Source: Pseudomonadota bacterium (GTDB lineage: Bacteria > Pseudomonadota > Alphaproteobacteria > Micropepsales > Micropepsaceae). From it: a stretch of DNA of 64,000 bases. The position numbers and the translations under genes were made by a program. Of the stretch, positions 44,872 to 53,533 are shown piece after piece (within the stretch, counting starts at the first letter, position 1; each line of letters starts with the position of its first letter). The DNA is taken from contig JAJZDZ010000014.1 of assembly GCA_021851325.1 (NCBI GenBank), positions 1-64,000 of the forward strand. Reading direction: 5' to 3'. Under the pieces are notes generated by a model that saw only the letters and a list, made by a program, of their open reading frames with translations, searched no databases and was not told the origin of the DNA.

Positions 44872-46341
44872 GTGACCCTCAATTTTCGCTTCGACAATAG
44901 CTACGCCCGTCTGCCAGGGGAGTTTTATGTACGCCAGGCGCCAGGCTCGGTGTCGGCTCCGAGCCTCATCGCGCTCAACCGCCCGCTGGCCAGCCTCCTC
45001 CATCTTGATGGCGAGGCGCTCGCCTCCGCGGATGGTATCGCTGCCCTCTGCGGCAATATTCTGCCCTCAGGCGCCGAGCCTCTCGCCATGGCCTATGCCG
45101 GACACCAGTTTGGCCATTTTGTGCCACAGCTCGGTGATGGCAGGGCGCTGCTCCTCGGCGAAATCATCGGCCGTGATGGCATCAGGCGCGACCTCCATCT
45201 GAAAGGGGCGGGGCCTACTCCGTTTTCGCGCCAGGGTGACGGGCGGGCAGCGCTCGGTCCGGTCCTGCGCGAATACCTCCTCAGCGAGGCGATGGCGGCC
45301 TTGGGCGTACCAACCACACGGGGGCTGGCCGCGCTTACGAGCGGCGACGAGATCTGGCGCGACGGACCGGTCAAGGGTGCCCTCCTCGTCCGTGTCGCCC
45401 AAAGCCATGTGCGCATCGGTACCTTTCAGTATTTTGCGGCCCGCGCCGATCAGGCCGCCGTGTCTCTGCTTGCCGATCATGTCATCGCCCGCAACTATCC
45501 AGAGCTTGCCGCCGAGAAAAATCCCTATCTGGGCCTTCTCAACGCGGTGATCCGCCGTCAAGGCGAACTCGTTGCCAAATGGCTTCTTCTGGGTTTTGTG
45601 CACGGCGTCATGAACACCGATAATATGAGTGTCGCGGGGGAGACCATCGATTATGGCCCCTGCGCTTTCCTCGACAGCTACGATCCCTTCAAGGTCTTCA
45701 GCTCCATCGACAGTCACGGGCGCTATGCCTATGGTCGTCAGCCCCAGATCGCAGCCTGGAATCTCGCCCGACTGGCCGAGACCATGCTTTTTCTTCTTGG
45801 TCCGGATGAAGAGGCCCAGATGGCCGAAGCCAATGGCGCGCTCAGCAGCTTTACCACCATCTTTGCCTCTGCCTATCGAGCCGGCCTTTGCGCCAAGCTC
45901 GGACTTGATCCCTCCGAGGAGGCCGATGTGAGCCTGGCGCAGGATCTTTTGACCCGCATGGCCGAAGGCAAAGCTGATTTTACCCTCGTCTTTCGCTGTC
46001 TCTGTGAGGCTGCGGAAGATCATGCCTGTGACCGTCAGGTGCGGGCTCTCTTTGCCGAACCAGAGCTTTACGACGAGTGGGCGCAAAACTGGCACCACCG
46101 CTTTGACGCAGGCCAGAGGGGGGCGCGTCTTGCCCGCATGCGCACGGCCAATCCGCGCTACATCCCGCGCAACCATCGTATCGAAGAGGCCATCAAAGCC
46201 GCGCAGAAGGGCGATTTCAGCCCCTTTCAGACGCTCCTGCAGGTCCTTCAGACCCCCTATGACGAGCAGCCGGAGTTTGCCGAATTCGCGACCCCGCCGC
46301 GACCGGATGAAGAAGTCTGCCGCACCTTCTGCGGCACCTGA
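44872..46341 (+). CDS. selO: SelO (YdiU) protein AMPylase
   Basis: A 489-residue pseudokinase-fold protein that transfers AMP to target proteins in redox regulation. Family blocks 'AYAGHQFGHFVPQLGDGRA', 'LHLKGAGPTPFSRQGDGRAALGPVLREYL', 'HGVMNTDNM' and 'IDYGPCAFLD' are all clear. It starts with GTG. The C-terminal 'VCRTFCGT' has Cys where animal relatives have selenocysteine. It is on the same strand as the ergothioneine gene, 112 bases upstream of it; both concern redox homeostasis. Confidence 0.93.
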   Translation: MTLNFRFDNSYARLPGEFYVRQAPGSVSAPSLIALNRPLASLLHLDGEALASADGIAALCGNILPSGAEPLAMAYAGHQFGHFVPQLGDGRALLLGEIIGRDGIRRDLHLKGAGPTPFSRQGDGRAALGPVLREYLLSEAMAALGVPTTRGLAALTSGDEIWRDGPVKGALLVRVAQSHVRIGTFQYFAARADQAAVSLLADHVIARNYPELAAEKNPYLGLLNAVIRRQGELVAKWLLLGFVHGVMNTDNMSVAGETIDYGPCAFLDSYDPFKVFSSIDSHGRYAYGRQPQIAAWNLARLAETMLFLLGPDEEAQMAEANGALSSFTTIFASAYRAGLCAKLGLDPSEEADVSLAQDLLTRMAEGKADFTLVFRCLCEAAEDHACDRQVRALFAEPELYDEWAQNWHHRFDAGQRGARLARMRTANPRYIPRNHRIEEAIKAAQKGDFSPFQTLLQVLQTPYDEQPEFAEFATPPRPDEEVCRTFCGT

Positions 46342-46349
46342 GCTGCCTC

Positions 46350-46368
46350 CTGCCGGTCCTTCCGGCAG
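46350..46368. terminator. Hairpin between selO and egtBD
   Basis: CTGCCGG-TCCTT-CCGGCAG is a perfect 7-bp stem with 5-base loop beginning 9 bases after the selO stop. It is followed by a C-run, not T, so it may act as attenuator or mRNA end protector. Confidence 0.4.
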
Positions 46369-46452
46369 CCCCCCGGGAACCTTTCGCGGCGGTGATGATT
46401 TCCCCAATGCATCCAGCTTTGGACGCGAGGCAAAAGGGGCTCCGACGCACCA

Positions 46453-48654
46453 ATGAATCTGAACCTGAGCGGTGCGAAGCTCCGCGCCACCGACGACGAT
46501 GACGCGCTTCTGGACCGCTTTGTCCAGGTGCGAGCGCGCACCGAAAGGCTTGCTGCGCCTCTCAGTGCCGAAGACCAGAGCCTTCAATCCATGCCCGATG
46601 CGAGCCCGACCAAATGGCATCGGGCCCACACCACCTGGTTTTTCGAGGAGTTTGTGCTGAAGGGCGTGGGCGGCTACCGCCCGTTTCATCCTCTTTTCGG
46701 CTTTCTCTTCAACTCCTACTACGAGGCCGTGGGGGCGCGTCATCCACGGCCACAGCGCGGCCTTCTGAGCCGGCCTGACGCCGCAGAGATCGCCACCTAT
46801 CGCGCGCATGTCGATGAGGCGATGGAGCTGCGGCTGCGCGCCGGAGTGTTTGATGCCGAACGTCTCCTTCGCATTGATCTGGGACTGAACCACGAAGAGC
46901 AGCATCAGGAGCTGATGCTCTGCGATATCCTCCATGCCTTCGCGCAAAACCCGCTCTGTCCCGCCTATAACACCACCCCCAAGGCGTTGCCTCGAGCCCG
47001 TGTGGGCGCCTTGAACTTCCGCGATGTTGCAGGCGGCACGGTTGGCATCGGTCATGTGGGTAACGGCTTTGCCTTCGATAATGAAGGGCCGCATCATGAG
47101 GTCCAGCTCGGTGCATTTGCCATCGCTGAACGGCTCGTCACCAATCGGGAATGGCTCGCTTTCATGGCCGCGGGTGGCTACCGCGAGCCTCTGCTGTGGC
47201 TTGCCGATGGCTGGGCGATGGCCGCGGCCAACGCCTGGCAGGCGCCGCTTTACTGGCGCCGCCAAGACGATGCTTGGTACGAGATGACGCTCAATGGCCT
47301 TGCGGAGCTCGACCTCGATGCACCTGTTTGCCATGTCAGCTTTTACGAGGCTGATGCCTATGCACGCTGGTGTGGCCGACGCCTGCCGCGCGAAGCGGAG
47401 TGGGAACTTGTGGCCCGGACCTTAAGCCAGGATACCGGAAATTTCCTCGAGCAGGATTATCTGCGTCCAGTGCCCGCCCAGGGCCCGCAGTTTTTCGGCG
47501 ATTGCTGGGAATGGACCCAAAGTCCCTATGTGCCCTATCCGGGCTTCGTCCCCGGAGCAGGTGCCATTGGCGAGTACAACGGCAAGTTCATGATCAATCA
47601 GATGGTGCTGCGCGGCGGCTCCTGCGCAACAGCGAAGGACCATATCCGCGCCAGCTACCGCAATTTTTTCTATCCCCACCAGCGCTGGCAGTTCATGGGC
47701 GTGCGCCTGGCTGCCGATTGCCCATCGCCCCGCATCAAGCCCGGCTCCGGCTTTCGGCACGATGTAATCGAAGGACTGGCCCAAGCGCAAAAGACACTGC
47801 CGAGCAAATACCTCTACGACGCGATGGGGGCGCATCTCTTCGAGCGTATCTGTGCGCTTGACGAATACTATCTCACACGCGCCGAGATGCGCTTGCTCGG
47901 ACAACGCGTGGGGGAACTGGCAGCAGCGCTCGCGCCCGCTACAGCGCTCGTGGAATTTGGCAGCGGCTCAAGTACCAAAACCCGCCTGCTACTTGATGGG
48001 ATCCCCGCCATCACCGCCTATGTGCCGATCGAGATCAATCGCGAATTGCTCCTCAATTGTGCCCGCGATCTCGGCGCCGCCTATCCTGGACTTGCCATCT
48101 ATCCCGTGCCCGCAGATTTCACCCAGGACATTCAAGTACCCGAGGCCGTCCGAGGCTCTCCGCTGCTGGGATTTTTCCCCGGCTCTACCATTGGCAATCT
48201 CCTTGCCGCCGATGCGGTAGGCTTCCTCGCGAAGGCCCGCAAGAGTCTCGGTGCCCATGGCCAGCTTCTCATCGGTATCGACCTCGTCAAGGACCCCAAG
48301 CGCCTTAGGGCCGCCTATGACGATGCAAAGGGCATTACCGCGGCCTTCAACAAGAATCTCCTGGTCAGGATCAATCGTGAGCTCGCCGCAGATTTCGAGC
48401 TCGAGGCCTTTGCCCATGAAGCCCGCTGGAACGCTGACCGCGCGCGCATCGAAATGCATCTGGTCTCCAGGAGGTCGCAGATCGTCACCGTCGGCGGGCG
48501 GCACTTTTCGTTCGCAGCTGGCGAAACCATTCACACTGAGAACAGCCATAAATACACGCTCGCCGGCTTTGCCGAACTGGGTCAGGAGGCCGGCTGGAAC
48601 GTGAAAAAATATTGGCAGGATGACGCTGGCTACGCGGTGCTGCTCCTCGCCTAG
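46453..48654 (+). CDS. egtBD: Single-chain EgtB-EgtD ergothioneine biosynthesis enzyme
   Basis: A 733-residue fusion. Residues about 15-430 are EgtB (iron sulfoxide synthase): DinB part with the iron ligands His59 ('HRAHTTW') and His147/His151 ('HEEQHQE'), then the FGE-sulfatase domain with 'WEWTQSPYVPYPGF' and 'LRGGSCAT'. Residues about 440-733 are EgtD (histidine trimethyltransferase): 'LPSKYLYDAMGAHLFERICAL', the SAM loop 'VEFGSGSSTKTRLLL' and 'GFFPGSTIGN'. In most bacteria the two are separate genes; fungal Egt1 is fused the other way (EgtD first). Both halves look complete and no stop lies at the joint. It would make ergothioneine from histidine in two steps. Confidence 0.93.
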   Translation: MNLNLSGAKLRATDDDDALLDRFVQVRARTERLAAPLSAEDQSLQSMPDASPTKWHRAHTTWFFEEFVLKGVGGYRPFHPLFGFLFNSYYEAVGARHPRPQRGLLSRPDAAEIATYRAHVDEAMELRLRAGVFDAERLLRIDLGLNHEEQHQELMLCDILHAFAQNPLCPAYNTTPKALPRARVGALNFRDVAGGTVGIGHVGNGFAFDNEGPHHEVQLGAFAIAERLVTNREWLAFMAAGGYREPLLWLADGWAMAAANAWQAPLYWRRQDDAWYEMTLNGLAELDLDAPVCHVSFYEADAYARWCGRRLPREAEWELVARTLSQDTGNFLEQDYLRPVPAQGPQFFGDCWEWTQSPYVPYPGFVPGAGAIGEYNGKFMINQMVLRGGSCATAKDHIRASYRNFFYPHQRWQFMGVRLAADCPSPRIKPGSGFRHDVIEGLAQAQKTLPSKYLYDAMGAHLFERICALDEYYLTRAEMRLLGQRVGELAAALAPATALVEFGSGSSTKTRLLLDGIPAITAYVPIEINRELLLNCARDLGAAYPGLAIYPVPADFTQDIQVPEAVRGSPLLGFFPGSTIGNLLAADAVGFLAKARKSLGAHGQLLIGIDLVKDPKRLRAAYDDAKGITAAFNKNLLVRINRELAADFELEAFAHEARWNADRARIEMHLVSRRSQIVTVGGRHFSFAAGETIHTENSHKYTLAGFAELGQEAGWNVKKYWQDDAGYAVLLLA

Positions 48655-48655
48655 C

Positions 48656-48886
48656 TTAATTTTCGTTTTGGGCTCGGGGAAGCCGTCGCTTGGCTTCTTC
48701 CAGGGCGGCCATCACCCCGCCAATATCCGCCACATCGGCGCGGGCGCGCGCCTCGCTTTCCCAGGTGCGGAGAATTTCCAGGCGCTCCAGATGCCCAAGT
48801 CTGCGATCGCGCAGCACGTCAATGGGACGCGCATAGATGCGCATCGGATCACGCTTGGCTTCGGCAATGAATCTGGCGTGTTTCAT
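48656..48886 (-). CDS. Small conserved hypothetical protein
   Basis: A 76-residue soluble protein with the pattern 'YARPIDVLRDRRLGHLERLEILRTWESEARA', shared by a small uncharacterised family in alphaproteobacteria in which a short Pro-Asp-Val segment precedes helices. No function is assigned. It is convergent with egtBD (1 base between stops) and divergent from the MFS gene. The start may be the second ATG (48844), since 'MRIYARP' resembles the family N-terminus; neither start has a good ribosome site. Confidence 0.65.
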   Translation of the reverse strand: MKHARFIAEAKRDPMRIYARPIDVLRDRRLGHLERLEILRTWESEARARADVADIGGVMAALEEAKRRLPRAQNEN

Positions 48887-48971
48887 GTGTGTGACGGGGA
48901 CACTCCACCATGGAACGCCCCTCCGAACTACACGTTTGCAAAGCGGGTGTCAAAAGCAGAATGGAGCAGGC

Positions 48972-50396
48972 GTGCCTATCGTAGAAAGCGATGTTCCTGC
49001 GCGTCTTGATCGCCTGCCATGGGTCGCGTTTCATACCCAAATCGCCGTGGGACTGGGGGCAACCTGGATCCTTGACGGGCTTGAGGTCACGCTCGTCAGT
49101 TCACTCTCCGGAGCGCTCGAAAAGAGCTCGGGCCTTGGTCTGTCTGCGGCCCTCATCGGCTATGCGGCGAGCAGCTATATTGCCGGCGCGGTTCTTGGGG
49201 CTCTCGTTTTTGGCTGGCTTACGGATCTTTGGGGACGCAAGCGCCTCTTCACCATAACGCTTGGCATTTATCTTGTGGCCACGGTGCTGACCGGCCTGTC
49301 GTTCAATATTTGGTCCTTTGCCTTATTCCGCTTTGTCACCGGACTTGGCATCGGTGGCGAATATGCTGCGATCAATTCTGCGGTGCAGGAGTTCATTCCC
49401 GCCCGCAGACGCGGCCTCACCGATCTTGTGATCAATGGCAGTTACTGGCTGGGTGCAGCGCTGGGCGCAGTGGGCGCCGTTCTTGCCCTCAACCCGGCCC
49501 TGCTGCCGCCCGCCCTGGGCTGGCGCGCGGCCTTTGTCATCGGCGGGGTACTTGCGCTCGTCATCCTGCGCATCCGCCGTTTCCTTCCCGAAAGTCCGCG
49601 CTGGCTTTTGACCCATGGCCGCCTCGCCGAAGCCGAACGCATTGTCGACGCCATCGAAGACAGTGCTGGTGGACGGATTGGGGAGCGTGGTCCAGCCTTA
49701 CCGAAAATCCGCTTGCGTGTGCCGCTGCGCCTGCGGCCGCTCGATGTGGCGCGCGGCCTTCTTGTGCGCTATCCGCAACGGGTCGTGCTCTGTCTGACGC
49801 TGATGGCCAGTCAGGCATTCTGCTACAACGCCATCTTTTTCACCTATGGCCTCATTCTCACCCAGTTCTATGGCGTCGCCGCCGGCAATATCGGCTGGTA
49901 TCTGCTGCCCTTTGCCCTCGGCAATTTCGCCGGACCGCTTTTCCTCGGTCCTCTCTTTGACAGTATCGGACGCAAGCCTCTCATCAGCTTCTGCTATGGA
50001 GTGAGCGGCGTTCTGGTGATTGCAGTCGGCCTGCTCTTTGCCCACGATCTGCTCACCGCTCTCACCCAGACACTGGCCTGGAGTGTGATCTTCTTTTTTG
50101 CCTCGGCCGGGGCCAGCGCGGCCTATCTGACCGCAGGCGAGAGCTTTCCACTTGAAATCCGGGCCTTTGCCATTGCCCTCTTCTATGCCTTCGGCACGCT
50201 TATCGGTGGGGTGGCCGGACCCGCTCTCTTCGGCGTCCTGATCGCAAGGGGTGCCCGAAGCGACATCCTCAGCGGTTACATTTTGGGTGGGGTCCTGATG
50301 CTCTTGGCGGCTGCGGTCGAACTGCGCCTTGGTCTTGCGGCAGAACGGCGCCCGCTGGAGGCGGTCAGTGCGCCCTTGTCGCAGCTGGAGACTTAA
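48972..50396 (+). CDS. MFS transporter, sugar-porter/metabolite-H+ type
   Basis: A 474-residue inner-membrane carrier with 12 predicted segments. Motif A 'GWLTDLWGRKRLF' follows TM2, 'RFVTGLGIGGEYAAINSAVQEFIPARRRG' is the sugar/metabolite-porter signature, and 'FLPESPRWLL' precedes the central loop. The GTG at 48972 with GGAGCAGG upstream gives a sensible N-terminus; the track start 45 codons earlier does not. Substrate unknown. Its last 32 bases overlap the otsA gene on the other strand. Confidence 0.88.
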   Translation: MPIVESDVPARLDRLPWVAFHTQIAVGLGATWILDGLEVTLVSSLSGALEKSSGLGLSAALIGYAASSYIAGAVLGALVFGWLTDLWGRKRLFTITLGIYLVATVLTGLSFNIWSFALFRFVTGLGIGGEYAAINSAVQEFIPARRRGLTDLVINGSYWLGAALGAVGAVLALNPALLPPALGWRAAFVIGGVLALVILRIRRFLPESPRWLLTHGRLAEAERIVDAIEDSAGGRIGERGPALPKIRLRVPLRLRPLDVARGLLVRYPQRVVLCLTLMASQAFCYNAIFFTYGLILTQFYGVAAGNIGWYLLPFALGNFAGPLFLGPLFDSIGRKPLISFCYGVSGVLVIAVGLLFAHDLLTALTQTLAWSVIFFFASAGASAAYLTAGESFPLEIRAFAIALFYAFGTLIGGVAGPALFGVLIARGARSDILSGYILGGVLMLLAAAVELRLGLAAERRPLEAVSAPLSQLET

Positions 50397-51801
50397 GCGC
50401 AGCGTTGCGCGCCTCGCTCTCGCCTGTCTTGCGCGTCAGGGCCTTCAGAAAGCGCTGGCCCCAGCTGTTGATGTCATTGCCGAGCAGGATGGCAAAAAGT
50501 GCGCGCTGGCGGGCCACCCGTTCCTCGCGCGGCAGCGCCAGCGCCCGCGCAATGGCGCTGCCCACCGATTCAGGATCGTAGGGATTGACGATAAGCGCGG
50601 CGTCCAGCTCGGCCGCGGCCCCGGCAAAACGCGAGAGGATAAGAACGCCAGGATTGTCCGGATCCTGGGCGGCGACATATTCCTTGGCCACGAGATTCAT
50701 GCCGTCGCGCAGTGGCGTGACCAGACCGACCCGGGCTGCGCGATATAGCCCGGCCAGGGCGTTGCGGCTGTAGGGCTGGTTGGTGTAGCGCACCGGGGAC
50801 CAGGAGACATCGCCAAAGCTGGAATTGATGTGACCGGCCTTGGTGTCGATCTGGGTCTGCATCTCGGCATATTCGGGAATGTTCGAGCGGCTCTTGGGCG
50901 TGATCTGCAGATAGGTGACCTTGCCGCGCCACTCCGGATTGGTGGCAAGGAAATACTGATAGGCATCCAGACGCTGCGCGAGCCCCTTGGAATAGTCGAG
51001 GCGGTCGACGCCGATGACGATCTCGCCTGGAACGCTTTTGAGCACGCGCTTGAGAAAGTTGGATTCCTGCGCCCGCGTTGCCATGCGGGCAAATTCTTCG
51101 GTCTCGATGCCGACCGGAAAGACACCAATGCGCATCTTGCCAATGCCCGTGGTGCTGCGCGCAGCCCCTGGAATGCGCGCCGGAATGCCGATCTCGCTTG
51201 CCAGATAGCGGGCAAAATTGGCGCAGTCACCCTGGGTCTGGAAGCCGACCAGATCATAATCGCACAATGCCGGCAGCAGCCGGTCGTGATTGGGCATCGC
51301 GGTCAGGATCTCTGGTGGCGGGATCGGGATGTGCAGAAAAAAGCCAATGCGATTGTGATGGCCGCGCGCTCTGAGCGCCCGCGCCAGGGGAATGAGATGA
51401 TAGTCGTGAACCCAGACGATATCACCGGGCTCCAGCACCTTGGTGATTTCATCGGCAAAGTGTTCATTGACGCGCAGATAGCCGCTGAGATCGCGCCGCG
51501 TGAACTCGGCAAGGTCGAGCCGATAATGCAGGATCGGCCACAAGACCTGGTTGGCAAAGCCGCTGTAATATTCCTTGTAATCCTCTTCGGACAGATCGCT
51601 GACGATGTAGGTCATCGTGCCGCGGGTAATCGTGCGGGTCTGACAGGCGTCCTGCGCTTTGATTTCGCCGCTCCAGCCCAGCCACACCGAGCTGTGGTTG
51701 GTGAGGGTGTTGCGTAGCGCAACTTCAAGGCCGCCGGCCTGAACTCCACGCTTGGGATCGGGAATCGCCACCCGATTGGAAATGATGAAAATGCGACCCA
51801 T
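50365..51801 (-). CDS. otsA: Trehalose-6-phosphate synthase
   Basis: A 478-residue GT20 enzyme joining UDP- (or ADP-) glucose and glucose-6-phosphate. '[15 protein letters not shown]', '[13 protein letters not shown]', '[11 protein letters not shown]' and '[14 protein letters not shown]' are diagnostic. The ATG at 51801 gives the expected '[11 protein letters not shown]' N-terminus with AGGA upstream; the track ORF continues 53 codons into a gap. It is separated from otsB by 259 bases, so it may also have its own promoter. It is the last gene of the trehalose-pentose phosphate series. Confidence 0.95.
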   Translation of the reverse strand: MGRIFIISNRVAIPDPKRGVQAGGLEVALRNTLTNHSSVWLGWSGEIKAQDACQTRTITRGTMTYIVSDLSEEDYKEYYSGFANQVLWPILHYRLDLAEFTRRDLSGYLRVNEHFADEITKVLEPGDIVWVHDYHLIPLARALRARGHHNRIGFFLHIPIPPPEILTAMPNHDRLLPALCDYDLVGFQTQGDCANFARYLASEIGIPARIPGAARSTTGIGKMRIGVFPVGIETEEFARMATRAQESNFLKRVLKSVPGEIVIGVDRLDYSKGLAQRLDAYQYFLATNPEWRGKVTYLQITPKSRSNIPEYAEMQTQIDTKAGHINSSFGDVSWSPVRYTNQPYSRNALAGLYRAARVGLVTPLRDGMNLVAKEYVAAQDPDNPGVLILSRFAGAAAELDAALIVNPYDPESVGSAIARALALPREERVARQRALFAILLGNDINSWGQRFLKALTRKTGESEARNAALKSPAATRAH

Positions 51802-52060
51802 GGCGATCCTTCCTGGCACGGCTGTGCGGCGTGACTGAGCAAACTCCTGAACAGGCGATTCCTCAGTGAAGAAAATGTCGGAAAGTGGCAAGAGTTCCCG
51901 GCCAGATGGGGTGCGCGACAGCTGCGTTCCTCGCCAGCCCAGGCTCTGCGGTGTGGCCATGCGAGGACGCGCTCAGCATCGTGCTGCCGCAGGCGGCGGC
52001 ACGTCCGCACGATAAGGCAGGACATGCCTGCGTGTGGCCGTCTTTGCTGTCCGCAAGCCC

Positions 52061-52798
52061 TCACAATCCCGTCAGCTGCGCCAGCCAATGGCGCACCTCT
52101 TCGGGCGTCGTGACCCGATAATCCGCGCCTTTCAGATCGCGTCCGACCGCAACGCCGATGCCGGCAAATTCTGGCAGCACGGCAAGGCAGTCTTCGTCGG
52201 TGTGGTCATCGCCAAAAAATACCGGTCTGCGCCCCTTAAAGGGGGGGTAGCGCAGCAGCCGGCGCACCGCATCTCCCTTGTTGACGCCTTGCGCGCGGAT
52301 TTCGAGGATGGCCTTGCCCTTTAAGAGCTCAAAGCCCGGTGGCAGGTTCTGCATCCTCTTCTCAAGTTCCTGGATCAGCGCGGCCTCCAGGGTCTCATGG
52401 CCGCGATAGTGAAAGGCGAGCGAATAGTGCTTGTCCTCGATGCGCACAGCCTCGAACTGGTCTCCGAGGTGATCGAACCCTGCGCGCAAGGAAGCGGGCA
52501 GGAGCGGGGCTTCGAAAGCAAGTCTGTCGCTCTCGGGCTGGGCCCGTACTTGCGCCCCATGGGTGCCAGAAGCCGGCAGGCGCAACGGGGCAAAGAGGCT
52601 GTCGAGACTGGCCAGAGGGCGGCCGCTGACCAGCGCCGTGGCGCCACTGGAGCGGTCCCACAAAAGGTGCAGCGCCAGGCGTAGCTTTGTTGGCACCACG
52701 ACCGCCTCGGGCGTGGGCGCAATATCGATCAGCGTGCCGTCCACATCAAACAGCAGGGCGTCGCGGGTCAGATCAAGGGTGGGAAATCCAGACTGCAC
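52061..52798 (-). CDS. otsB: Trehalose-6-phosphate phosphatase
   Basis: A 245-residue HAD-family phosphatase. 'LLFDVDGTLIDIAP' carries the Asp nucleophile and acid/base pair, 'ALVSGRPLASLD' is motif II-like, and 'VFFGDDHTDEDCL' is the metal-binding motif IV. It starts 3 bases after the glucokinase stop. It completes trehalose synthesis with OtsA. Confidence 0.94.
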   Translation of the reverse strand: MQSGFPTLDLTRDALLFDVDGTLIDIAPTPEAVVVPTKLRLALHLLWDRSSGATALVSGRPLASLDSLFAPLRLPASGTHGAQVRAQPESDRLAFEAPLLPASLRAGFDHLGDQFEAVRIEDKHYSLAFHYRGHETLEAALIQELEKRMQNLPPGFELLKGKAILEIRAQGVNKGDAVRRLLRYPPFKGRRPVFFGDDHTDEDCLAVLPEFAGIGVAVGRDLKGADYRVTTPEEVRHWLAQLTGL

Positions 52799-52801
52799 GG
52801 T

Positions 52802-53533
52802 TCAGCTCCGATGGCTCTGGCGCCAGAGAAAGCCTCCGCCCTCGAGGCCGGCATCATTGGTCACCAGCGTGACATTGGCGGGTAGCTTGCAGCTGATCTT
52901 GTGCGCATTGCCACCGCCAATATAGAGCCGGTCATAGTTCAGCAGCGCCGAGAGGATGGCGATGACTTTTTCCACGTGCTTGTTCCAGGCTTTCTTGCCA
53001 CTGCGCTTCAAGGCCTCCTTGCCGACATAGTCATTGTAGGTCTTGGACTTGTGCACCGGGTGATGGGCCAGCTCCATGTGCGGCATCAGCTCGCCATCGC
53101 GAAACAGGGCGGTGCCTGCGCCGGTACCGAGCGTCAGTACCAGCTCAAGACCGCTGCCGGATATCGCCGCCAGGCCCTGCATTTCGGCATCATTGATGAG
53201 GCGCGCCGGCCGGTGACCGAGTGCGTCACTGAGGGCACGGGCGAGCGGAAAATCATGCCAGACATCGGTGCCGTAATGGGGCGCCGTCAGCACCCGCCCG
53301 TCCCGCACCACCCCGGGAAAGCCGATGGCGATGCGGCCATACCCCTTGAGCGGGCGAACCAGCTCGACGAGGGCGCCAACGAGGATTGGCGGTGGGCAGG
53401 GATAGGGGGTGGCAATGCGCTGGCGCTCGCTCAGCATCTGGCCGTCGAGGCTGACCAGCGCCGCCTTAAGACCGGTGCCGCCAATGTCGATGGCCAGAAC
53501 AGGTCGTGGGCTGGACTTGGCTTTTCGGTTCAT
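52802..53533 (-). CDS. ROK/polyphosphate glucokinase-like kinase
   Basis: A 243-residue sugar kinase. ATP-phosphate loop 'LAIDIGGTGLKAAL', the sugar Asp in 'RLINDAEMQGLA', adenosine/phosphate loop 'TLGTGAGTALF' and the segment 'MELAHHPVHKSKTYNDYVG', which matches polyphosphate glucokinases. It should phosphorylate glucose freed by the GH15 enzyme, using polyphosphate and/or ATP. ATGA overlap with the GH15 gene. Confidence 0.88.
   Translation of the reverse strand: MNRKAKSSPRPVLAIDIGGTGLKAALVSLDGQMLSERQRIATPYPCPPPILVGALVELVRPLKGYGRIAIGFPGVVRDGRVLTAPHYGTDVWHDFPLARALSDALGHRPARLINDAEMQGLAAISGSGLELVLTLGTGAGTALFRDGELMPHMELAHHPVHKSKTYNDYVGKEALKRSGKKAWNKHVEKVIAILSALLNYDRLYIGGGNAHKISCKLPANVTLVTNDAGLEGGGFLWRQSHRS

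Noticed and set aside
45067-47334. 755-codon ORF antisense to selO and egtBD
   Set aside because: Covers parts of two well-recognised genes on the other strand; composition is that of a mirrored frame.
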